Of a stretch of DNA of 19,962 nt, positions 1 to 9,058 are shown in pieces. This DNA is from Ignavibacteria bacterium. GTDB lineage: Bacteria; Bacteroidota; Ignavibacteria; Tepidaquicellales; Tepidaquicellaceae. Every line of letters begins with the position of its first letter. Within the stretch, counting starts at the first letter, position 1. Made by a program: the position numbers and the translations under genes. The DNA is taken from contig JADJYU010000004.1 in NCBI GenBank assembly GCA_016719565.1, forward strand, positions 1-19,962. The letters run 5' to 3'. Under the pieces are notes generated by a model. It was not told the DNA's origin and did no database searches. It saw nothing but the letters and a program-made list of their open reading frames with translations.

Positions 1-3000
1 TTATGAGATGCGCTCTAATCAGGATTAACGAATCTTCTTTTAAATTTATCTGGAGCTTTCACCATGTATTCTGATGGACGGCTGGAGCTATCCCGTTATT
101 CAGAAAAGTTTTTGATATTTACGAATCATTAAAAGGATGAGCAGATAAATCTTCCGCAGCGTTATGCATATAAGCAGTTCATTTGTCTGGCTAAATAAAG
201 CTGATAAAAAATTCCGCAAAACTTCTGGGAAGAAGAACTGAAAGGATTTTCATCACCTACGCCGATGACTTAACAGGAACGAAGCTGGCGTCGAAGTAAA
301 AGATATTGAAATTAAATTTGATGAAAAATTAACTGCTGAGCTTAACTCTTTTGTAAGAGAGAATAAGCTGACGATGAACAGTATCTTTCAGGGAATATGG
401 GCGCTGATATTAAGTAAATACAGAAATGAATATGATGTCCTCTTCGGAGGAACAGTTTCCGGCAGGAATCCTCAGCTTCCCGGAATTGAATCAGGTAGGA
501 TTATTTATTAACACACACTTCTGTCAGAATTAATTTTGATTACGATAAAGATATAAAGTAATGGCTGAAAGAACTTCAGACAAAAAGCAGTTCGAGCGTG
601 ATCAGTTCTCATACAACTCACTCGTTGATATTCAGGAGTGGAGCGAGATACCAAGAGGTACGCAGCTTTTGAAAACATTCTTGTATTTGAAAATTATCCT
701 GTAGATAAATCTCTTGAAGAAGGCGTCGCCGGGATTAAAATAAAAAATCTTAAAGCTTTTGAGAGAACAAATTTTCCGCTGACGGTTTCTAATCGCTCCG
801 GAAAAGAAATGTCGGTTCATATTGCATTCGAGACTTCTAAGTTCACCGATGACTTAATAAATAAAATACTTTCCAATTTTAGTTTACTCGTCAGTCAGAT
901 AATTGCAGATCCGGATTCTAAGTTATCCGGTCTTACTTTATTAAGCGAAGAAGAAAGAAATAAAATTTTATTTGAATGGAATGACACTGCAGCGGATGTT
1001 GACATTAAATGCATGCATGAAATGTTTACTGACGCAGCCAAAATTCCTGACCGAACTGCACTGGAAAGCGGTAATAAAATATACTTATAAAGAGCTTGAT
1101 GAATTATCAAACCGTCTTGCAAACAGATTAATCAAAAAGGAATAACTCCTGGCGACTGTATCGGCATTTGTTTAAAGCGGTCTGCGGAAATGATCATTTC
1201 ACTTCTCGGTATTTTAAAATCAGGCGCTGCTTATGTTCCGGTCGACCCTTCATTCCCGGAAGACAGGATTCAGTATTTACTTGAAGACTCCGGAGTTAAA
1301 ATTCTGATTACTTCGGAAGACATTCCGGTAAAATTTGAAAACGGTTCACGTAAAATATTTTGATCGAAAAAATATTCTTCACTGGAAAATGAAAGCAAAG
1401 ATGCGCCGGTAACAGGAGTAACGCCTTCTGATCTTTTGTATATAATTTACACATCCGGTTCTACAGGAAAACCCAAAGGCGTATTAATGATGCATAAGTC
1501 GCTCAGCAATTTACTGAATTGGCAGATGCGCAGTCACAGATTTGAAGAAGGTTACAGAGTTCTTCAGTTCACAACACTGAGTTTTGATGTTTCATTTCAG
1601 GAAATTTTTCCACCAGGATCTCCGGCAGAATAATGGTAATGCTGACTGAGGAAGAAAGGAAAGATCTGTCGCAAATAGTAACTATTCTAAAAAGAAAAAC
1701 ATACAGAGGATATTCCTCCCTTTGTTGCGCTTCAGGAATTTCCGAAATATCAATGTCGTCAGGCATAAAAGACCTGCCGCTGAAAGAAGTCATTACAGCA
1801 GGAGAACAGATCCAGATCACTCCTGCATTACTTTATTTCTTTCAATCATCTTAAGGACTTTACATTTTTCAAATCATTACGGACCATCGGAAGCGCACGT
1901 CGTTACAAGTTACACTTTTGGAAATGACACTTCTACATGGCCGAATCATCCGCCTATCGGCAAGCCTGTTTTTAATAACAGGATATATATACTTGATAAT
2001 AACTTACAGCCCTTGCCGCCGGCGTTACAGGGAGATCTTTATATCGGAGGCGTTTCACTTGTCAGAGGATATTTAAACAGAGATGAACTTACCAAAGAAA
2101 AATTCAAAGATGATCCTTTATAAAAGGCGAAAGAATTTATAAGACGGGAGATCTTGCAAGATATCTTGAAAGCGGCGACATAGAGTTTCTCCGGACGCGC
2201 TGACAGTCAGATCAAGCTGAGAGGATACAGGATTGAACCTCGGAGAAATTGAGAACGTGATCAGCGAATTCGGCGGAATTAAAAATACAGCGGTAACTGC
2301 AAAAGAATTCATCGGTGGCGATAAAAGATTGTTCGCTTATATTGTAACCAATGACGGGAATGAAATCGAAAAGGACAATCTTGTAAAATTTCTAAAAATC
2401 CAAGATCCCTGATTACATGATACCTCAGGATTTTATTTTTATAAAAGAAATGCCGCTGACCGGAACAGGTAAGATTGATCCGAAAGCGCTGCCTGAACCC
2501 GAACTCACTTCCGGCGGTAACGCGGATTATACTGAACCAAAGGATCCGCTCGAACTTCAGCTTGTTAACATATGGGAAAAAGTTTTAGGCATAAAAAAGA
2601 TCGGCGTCAATGATAACTTCTTTGAGCTCGGCGGACATTCGCTGCTTGCTGTAAGAGTTTTCGGCTACATAGAAAAGCTTACCGGAAAAAAACTTGCATT
2701 GTCTACGTTGTTCAACTCCCCTACCATAGCTCAGCTTGCTGTGATACTGAAGAATGAAGGATGGGAGCCAAACTGGAAATCTCTCGTACCGGTAAAGCCG
2801 GGAGGATCGAAACTTCCGTTTTACTGCGTACCGCCTGCCGGGGGAACGGCTCTTCATTTTCAGGACCTTGTAAAATACATTCCTGATGATCAGCCTTTTT
2901 ATATTCTCGAAGCGCTTGGACTTGACGGAAAAGATGAACCGCATGATGATCCTTGCAATTTTTGATACCTGGCCGCCGTTTACTGAAAAGCCGCAGGATT

Positions 3001-3467
3001 ATATTCCTCCGACAAGAGATACAAGGCATTATATTACAAGATCATTTCATCATATAAAGTCAGGCCAATTTGTAAAGGTCGCGAAGAATTATGCGTCTTA
3101 CAGATATTCAAAACTTCAATGGAAACTTAAAAATAAGATCGAATATATTTTCAGCAATAAGCTCGACAGAGAGTATAAAAATATCATGCTAATGCATTTC
3201 AAAACTCAGGACAAATATGTAGCTCAGAAATATCCGGGAAAGATCACGCTTATTGAATGCGCTACGTTTAAAGAAGAATTAAGGGATAAGTGGAGACAGC
3301 TCGCTGACGGCGGCTTTGAATCTTACGTTGTGCCGGATACTGATCACATTACTATTGTAAAAGAACCGATGCTTAAATTCTTTGCGGAGAAATTAAATTT
3401 TGTTCTGGAAAAAACTCACAGGGATATTAATTCAGCAGTTACCGGTAATAAAAAATCAGCCGGATAA
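1..3467 (+). CDS. Nonribosomal peptide synthetase, C-A-PCP-TE terminal module (5' partial, many frameshifts)
   Basis: This is the final module of an NRPS. It would activate one amino acid, condense it with the incoming peptide and release the product. The gene enters from the left edge. The condensation domain (about 1-950) has HHxLMDGWS at 60-88, split by a frameshift. The adenylation domain (about 950-2500) shows TYKELDELSNRLA near 1083, YTSGSTGKPKG near 1446-1482, FDVSFQEIF near 1582, NHYGPSEAHVV near 1875, the GRADSQIKLRGYRIE region near 2195-2235, and TGKID near 2467. The carrier domain has LGGHSL, with the phosphopantetheine serine codon at 2639-2641. The thioesterase (about 2780-3450) keeps the PPAGG region and the C-terminal DTDHITIVKEP histidine, but the GxSxG stretch is absent at about 2945. 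At least ten frameshifts break the reading. Domain identity is certain; intactness is not. The PPTase that follows fits its role. Confidence 0.95.
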
Positions 3468-3527
3468 CTTCAGGCAGCAGCAGTCTTACCTGATAAAATC
3501 GCATCACATAAATCAGATTCACTTTTT

Positions 3528-4224
3528 ATGAAATTAAACAGTAATGATGTTCATATTTACAGAATAAATATTTCAGATCACACCGGTTCCTTACCGCAGC
3601 TGAAAAAATTTCTGTCCGGAGATGAGATCAAAAAAGGCGGACAGATTTAAATTCACAAAAGACTCTCAAAGTTACATCATCTCCAGAAGTTTCCTCAGAA
3701 ATATTCTATCTGAAAACACAAACATAAAACCTGCCGAAATAAAATTTTCCTATACCGAAACAGGCAAGCCATTCATAGAATATTCAAAGATACATTTTAA
3801 TTTATCTCATTCGGGAGACCGCTGTATTATTGCTGTATCATTGACAGCGGAGACAGGAGTTGATATTGAAAAAGTCAGAGACTCTGAAGACTGGATCAAA
3901 ATTGCCGGAAGATATTTTTCTGAAACGGAGATTATTTACTTAAAGAATTTTCAGGGGAAAGAACTCACGGATAATTTTTTCAGGATATGGACTCTTAAAG
4001 AAGCTTTCATAAAAGCAATCGGAGAAGGTCTTTCATTTCGGCTTAAAGACTTTTCGGTAACAGACAGAACCGGAAAAATTCCGGTCCTGTCATTTAATAA
4101 TGCTTCCTCTCATTCAGAAAAAAACTGGTCATTGCAAATACTGGAAAATGAATCAGGATATGTTTCATCATTAGCAATAAATTCAGACAATGTAAATATC
4201 ATTTACAAAAAATTCCTGCCTTAA
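3528..4224 (+). CDS. 4'-phosphopantetheinyl transferase, Sfp type (one frameshift)
   Basis: This enzyme transfers the phosphopantetheine arm from coenzyme A to the serine of carrier domains such as the one in the NRPS just upstream. The ATG at 3528 gives MKLNSNDVHIYRINIS, a normal Sfp-family N-terminus. A one-base shift in an A-run near 3630-3640 moves the reading into the frame that runs to the stop at 4222-4224. Visible motifs are FNLSHSGD, GVDIEKVR (Mg2+-binding Asp/Glu region) and WTLKEAFIKAIGEGL, the family signature. About 232 residues is normal for the Sfp/Gsp group. It starts 60 bp after the NRPS stop on the same strand, so the two are probably cotranscribed. No terminator is visible between them. 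Confidence 0.93.
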
Positions 4225-5372
4225 TATCTGAATAATTCTAAATTTACTGAAATAAATTCTTATCCGATACACTAACTTTGCAAGTCCCATAAATACGTGA
4301 TCCGATATTCCTAATTTCGTATCAAACTGATTTACTGATACAAGTATGACAGCGTCAAGTTCAGGATTGTAACACATTGTTGTGTTGAACCGTGATACCT
4401 CCGTTGTGTCCGATGAATCCGCCGAGATCAAAAATGCCGAGTCCGTATTGAACAAATTTAGTAATACCTGTATTTACAAACTTAAGTCTTTCCGCCTGCA
4501 TCTGCGGACTGAGCAAAGTACCTTTGACGAGTGCTTCCACATAAATTTTAAGGTCAGGCAGATTTGAAACCATACATCCCGCTGCGCCGGTGAGAGACGG
4601 ATCCATGAAAGTACAGTCCATTAATGCTCCCGTTACTGTATCGCCGAAATATCCGTGACTGTGCGTGCCGGTGATATTCCCGTCTGTCGGATAAATTGTA
4701 TTTGATAAAACCAACGGTCTAATAACTCTGTTTGTAACTTCATCACCTGTCTTGTTTCCTGTGATCTGCTCAATGATCATTCCGAGAATATTGTAATTGC
4801 CGTTTGAATAATTCCACCCCTGACCGGGAGGAAAACCGGACCGAGTGCAATAGTCCTGTCAAAAATTTCTTCCTGTGTAATTTTTCCTTACCGTTATAAA
4901 AGGCAGCAAGCAGTACAGGATCATTCAGAAAATCAGGAATGCCGCTGGTCATATCAAGCATCTGTCTTATGGTTATATTTTCTGAATTGGGATAGGACGG
5001 GAAGAACTTGTTCAGCTTGTCATCCAAAGCGAGTTTACCTTCATCCGCTAATTGTAAAATGACAGTAGCAACGAAAGTCTTTGTGATGCTTCCGATCCTG
5101 ATCAGATCATCATACTTTCTGAGTTCACCGGTTCTGATGTCAGCTTTACCGACTGAATACATATAACTAAAATCAGGAGTAAATATCCCGGCTACTATTC
5201 CAGGCACTTTGCTTGCGGTATAGACAGAATCAATATAACTGTTAAGTTTACCGGTCAGCGCGTCATTATCTCTCTGTGCTGAAATATTACCGGCTGTACA
5301 GACAGCTAATAAAATGTAAATCAATGTAACATTTAAAATTACCTTTACCGCTTTTGTATAAATTGATTTCAT
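4183..5372 (-). CDS. Secreted serine hydrolase, class C beta-lactamase family (frameshifted)
   Basis: This is a member of the beta-lactamase/D-alanyl-D-alanine carboxypeptidase-like serine hydrolases, exported by an N-terminal signal peptide (hydrophobic residues about 10-30, then ISAQ). The catalytic SxxK is SITK, in the phrase RIGSITKTF. The YxN motif is YSNGNYN, visible across the frameshifted stretch 4790-4830. The third motif is HNGG near 4405. Frameshifts lie near 4885, 4825 and 4385. The open frame runs to a TGA at 4183, overlapping the convergent PPTase by 42 bp. However, the last 25 or so residues do not resemble the family. A further shift would end the protein at the TAA at 4244-4246 after SDKNLFQ, which may be the true end. 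The substrate cannot be read from the sequence. Such enzymes include esterases, peptidases and peptide-releasing enzymes. Confidence 0.88.
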
Positions 5373-5441
5373 ATTAGTTAGGTTTTAGTTTTAAAATATT
5401 TTTCAAAAATTTTCTATATTTAAACTGACAGCAGATATATA

Positions 5442-6134
5442 TTAAATCAGATTTTGATCAGGTAAATTTTTTCCTTTCCCAATTATATCCACCCTATTTA
5501 AAAATTCCTGCCGGTTATTGGAATAAGGAAACTTGACTTCAGGAATGCTGACATTCAGAAATTCACAAAGAGGTTTCCATCCGTCAGCAGCGTTAAACAT
5601 CAGAAGTCTTTCAGCGGGAATATGCTTTAAAACATTTTCAGTGTGCTTCTCAAAAGAACTGATCACTTTTTGTTTATCATTTAAATTTTTTCCAAACTCC
5701 AGATCCATTAATTTTCTGTTATACATAAATACTTTAAACCTCTTTCTGACTACAGATGAAAACGGAAATCTTAGCGCGAACTGTGTAAATTTTCTCAGAT
5801 CCGGATTTCTCGCCATAAAGATCGTATGCAATGCGCTTTCATACCATTCATCAGGGTCTCTTAAAGTATGAATAAATTTTGCATCCGGATAATATTCATA
5901 CAGCTGTCTGAAATATCTCGCAGCCGGATAATCAACTGCAGACCGGTATCCGTTAAAAAGTTCATCCCACTTTACCTGCTCGCCCTTCTCCGCCTGTATA
6001 AAATATTTCACTTTCTCCGGATGCTGAAACAGCTCAGTCATATGAAAACATTTTCCGAAGCCGAGATGCTCAGCGCAAGCCAGTGAATATGTACCCGTCC
6101 TTCCCAGTCCGGTTCCGATTATTTTCAGAGACAT
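5442..6134 (-). CDS. Sulfotransferase family protein
   Basis: This is an intact 230-residue protein of the sulfotransferase P-loop fold. It begins MSLKIIGTGLGRTGTYSL, where GLGRTGT is the loop that binds the 5'-phosphosulfate of PAPS. HTLRDPDEWYESA near residue 90-102 matches the 3'-phosphate-binding region (RDP). The N-terminal GxGRTGTxSL pattern and the short length resemble the bacterial Sulfotransfer_4-like group rather than cytosolic animal enzymes. The acceptor is unknown. It lies 69 bp upstream of the first serine hydrolase and 30 bp downstream of the second, all on the minus strand, so they may share a transcript. It is one of the few long genes here without a frameshift, which makes it a useful control for sequence quality. 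Confidence 0.85.
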   Translation of the reverse strand: MSLKIIGTGLGRTGTYSLACAEHLGFGKCFHMTELFQHPEKVKYFIQAEKGEQVKWDELFNGYRSAVDYPAARYFRQLYEYYPDAKFIHTLRDPDEWYESALHTIFMARNPDLRKFTQFALRFPFSSVVRKRFKVFMYNRKLMDLEFGKNLNDKQKVISSFEKHTENVLKHIPAERLLMFNAADGWKPLCEFLNVSIPEVKFPYSNNRQEFLNRVDIIGKGKNLPDQNLI

Positions 6135-6164
6135 TAATTACAGATTAGTTTAATAACCGGAAAT

Positions 6165-7627
6165 TTATTTTATAAGTATCATGCTTTTTGTTTCTTTGTA
6201 ATCCCCTATTGCAAGACTGTAATAATATACTCCGCTCGGCAGGTCAGTTCCGTCGAACTCAACTGAATAATTTCCCGCAGGTTTTGATTCATTAATGAGA
6301 GTAGCAATTTCTTTTCCTGAAATATCAAAGACTTTCATTGTTACATTTTCTTTTCCGTTTGAAAAATTCTGCGCAACTGAATAATTAATTTTTGTAACTG
6401 GGTTAAATGGATTAGGATAATTCTGACTCAGCAGATGATTCACCGGAACTTCAGTAAAATTCGGATCACTGCTTACTATCATATCTGAATTCAGATATTT
6501 TAATATTTCAACTGCGAGCTTGCCGCAAGGGATTGACTGATTGACAATCATCGACACTCCGGATTTTACATTACCACCAGTGTCTGATGCAAAACAAATG
6601 AAACTGAAAACCGGGCACTCCCCGTCTTTCCAGGTATAGTAAAAGTTCAGAGATGTTTCGGAAACAGCTCAGCCATCTGCCAGACAAGACCAACTCTTGC
6701 TTTTGAATTCGGCTGACTGCATGTGTCATTATTTATCCTTCTGATCTTATGAGCCGAGTCGAGTACATTCTGCATTCCTGAATTTTTTAATCCCATATTG
6801 AATTCAAGATATTTCATAAAATCCTTTATGCTTGTGTATAAACCTCCGGCTGCATAAAATGCCGGCCAGCTGTCTTTAAAATATCCGACCGAATCTCCGT
6901 TAGGACCGTAACCTGTAGCCCTTCTTAATTCCTGCTGCGGTGTCAGTGTAATTCTTGTATCAGGCATTCCGAGAGGATCAGATAATCTTTGTATGAACAG
7001 CGAATCAATGATCTTACCTGTAGTATGCGAAAGCGCAACGCCGAGCAATGATACTCCGAGATTGGAATACAGAAAACATTCGCCGGGAGGTCTGTGCAGA
7101 TTGTGATTAGTAAGGTAATGGTACATCATCTGATAAGTAGTGGAGTCATTCACCGGCTGAATAGGATCATCCGGCAGCGCAGAGAAATGAGTCGCAAGAT
7201 CTATCAGTCTCATCTTTATAGTATCGCCGCTGGAATTTATAAAGAAAGGAGCTTTGACAGTGTTAAGAGGAAGATGATCCTCCACCTGATCATTCAGATC
7301 CAAAGGTCCGCCCTGCTGTATCAGTGAAGATAAAATAGTTGCTGTGAAAGTTTTTGTTACTGAGCCGATGTGAAAGATTGTAAGACTGTCAGGTCTCGGG
7401 GAAGTCGTGTCCTTTCTGACATGTCCGTAAGAAAAACGTCTCGATATATTTTCACTTCCTTCATTTCTTATAACGCCGATCATCATTCCCGCTTTGTTTG
7501 TATCTACATACTCTCTGACAATTCTGCTGATCTTTATTTCCAGTGAATCGGGATCAAACTGAGCCGGTACCGGACAAACCTGCAGAAATAATATAACTGT
7601 GAATACTAAAGTGAACAGAATTTTCAT
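6165..7627 (-). CDS. Secreted serine hydrolase (beta-lactamase family) with T9SS type A C-terminal sorting domain (one frameshift)
   Basis: This is a class C beta-lactamase-fold hydrolase. It has a signal peptide (MKILFTLVFTVILFLQ..., cleavage probably after PAQ), the SxxK motif SVTK in HIGSVTKTF, and the YxN motif YSN in FLYSNLG. A frameshift near 6640 (after LFPKHL) separates the catalytic part from the rest. The other frame continues FYYTWKDGECPVFSF, whose KDG replaces the usual third motif, then a linker. The last 85 or so residues are a T9SS type A sorting domain: SQNYPNPFNPVTKINY, then KVFDISGKEIATL and LPSGVYYYSL, ending MILIK. This tail directs export across the outer membrane and surface attachment or release, so the enzyme should act outside the cell. 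The substrate is unknown. The domain is the strongest phylum clue in the window. Confidence 0.9.
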
Positions 7628-7752
7628 GAGATAGTTAGTATTTGTTTTAAATTAAACTGGGTTGTTCAATTTATTTCTTTTAACTTTAAATTACAATATT
7701 GAAGACCTTTCAGTTTCCCCCCCTTTATAAAATTTGTCTTAATACGTACTAT

Positions 7753-7824
7753 TACCACCAAGTCACAAAGACAGTAAGGAAAATGTTTAAAATAGATGCT
7801 TTGTGCCTTTGTGACTTAGTGGTA
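7753..7824. repeat. Long inverted repeat between the antiporter and hydrolase genes
   Basis: Two 21-bp arms, 7753-7773 and 7804-7824, are inverted copies that differ at two positions and are separated by a 30-bp loop. Each arm includes AAGTCACAAAG. The repeat ends 2 bp before the antiporter stop codon (minus strand), so in RNA it would form a strong hairpin just after that gene. I recall similar ACCACTAAGTCACAAAG sequences dispersed in many genomes of this group, but that comes from memory and was not searched. It may be a REP/MITE-like element that also stops transcription. Confidence 0.75.
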
Positions 7825-7826
7825 TA

Positions 7827-8779
7827 TTAAGAAACTAAAATGATAAGATAAACCAGATAAATACTCAGAAACAAAAACCCTTCCCACTTGACAAGCTGTC
7901 TTCCTCTGCCGATAAAAATAAATGCAAACAGTAAAATACCTGCAAGTATATTTACATATATGTCGAACATTGAATCATGTTTTATTCTGAAAGGTGATAT
8001 GACAACGGATATTCCCAGTACAAAAAATATATTGAATATATTTGAACCGACGACATTCCCGATTGCAATATCGACATTCTTTTTTTGACTGCGGCAATGG
8101 AAGTCGCGAGTTCGGGAAGGGAAGTTCCTATAGAAACTATTGTCAGTCCGATCACTCTTTCCGATAAACCGATCAAAGTTGCGATATCCACCGCGCCCCG
8201 AACTATCAGGTTACCACCGGCAACTAGTCCTGTCAGTCCAATTATCAAATATAGAAATGATTTTAAATATGTTAATTCAATTTTATTATCATCTGTCTCA
8301 TCCGAAGATCCGCTTTGTGATACTTTAATATTATAAACAAGAAATATTGAAAAGAACAGAAGTAAAATTATTCCGTCAGTTCTTGAAAGAAAATCAGAAT
8401 TCGCTCCGTCAAAACTCACATCACTTACTAAAAAGAAAAGTGATACTGCTGCAAGAAGACTCATTGGTATTTCGAGCCAGGTGGTATCGGTCTTTACAGT
8501 AAGCGGATAGATCATGGATGTAATTCCGAGTATACCGAGAACGTTAAAAATATTACTGCCAAGTACGTTCCCCAGAACTAAATCGGAATTTCCGTTAACT
8601 GACGCCATAACGTTTACCACCAGCTCCGGCGCAGAAGTTCCGAATGCGACGACAGTCAGACCAATGACTATGTCAGGTATTCCAAGCTTTGAAGCCAGGG
8701 AAGACGCTCCTTCGACAAGTTTATTAGCGCCGATTATTAAAAGTATAAAACCCGCTATAAGAAATAAAATACTGATCAT
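7827..8779 (-). CDS. Calcium/sodium antiporter, CaCA family (YrbG-like; one frameshift)
   Basis: This is an inner-membrane cation/Ca2+ exchanger. Both alpha-repeats that form the ion-binding site are present. The first is IGLTVVAFGTSAPELVVNV followed by GNVLGSNIFNVLG. The second is IGLTIVSIGTSLPELATSI, then across the frameshift GNVVGSNIFN. The glutamates in GTSAPE and GTSLPE are the expected ion ligands. About ten hydrophobic helices can be traced. The frame breaks at an A-run (T-run on +) at about 8080-8087, where one added base restores AVKKKNVDIAIGN. The restored protein ends ...LIILVS at the stop at 7827-7829, about 317 residues, the normal length of YrbG-type proteins. A 200-bp gap separates it from the next minus-strand gene. 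Confidence 0.93.
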
Positions 8780-8896
8780 TAATTGAAAAAAGTTTAAAAA
8801 TAATGCGATGTGTTTTATGAAAAACTATGTGCAATATAATAAATATTAAAATTTAATTTGAGTTGCGAATTCAGTAATTATCTACATACATTATAG

Positions 8897-9058
8897 TAGA
8901 GACGCCCAATTTGGGCGTCTATGCGATTGCATAGAATATAGTGTAGAGAAGCCCAATTTGGGCGTTTATACGATTGCATAGAATAAATTATTGTGACGCC
9001 CAATTTGGGCGTCTGTGCGATTGCATAGAATATATTGCAGAGACGCCCATTTTGAACG
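8897..9058. repeat. 47-bp tandem repeat, about 3.5 copies, each with two hairpins
   Basis: The GCCCA core recurs at 8904, 8951, 8998 and 9045, an exact 47-bp period. Each full unit holds the palindrome GACGCCCAATTTGGGCGTC (9-bp arms around one T). The copy at 8951 carries single changes in both outer arms. A second hairpin follows, CTATGCGATTGCATAG (6-bp arms, 4-nt loop), slightly changed in units 2 and 3. The fourth copy is cut short and degraded (CCCATTTTGAACG). Open frames through this block, such as 8878-9123 on minus, encode only the repeat and are not convincing genes. Confidence 0.9.

Noticed and set aside
4183..8779. Many plus-strand open frames of 60-112 residues, such as 5533-5871 and 8514-8786
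   Set aside because: They lie antisense to well-supported genes, lack recognisable motifs and are shadows of the real coding strand.
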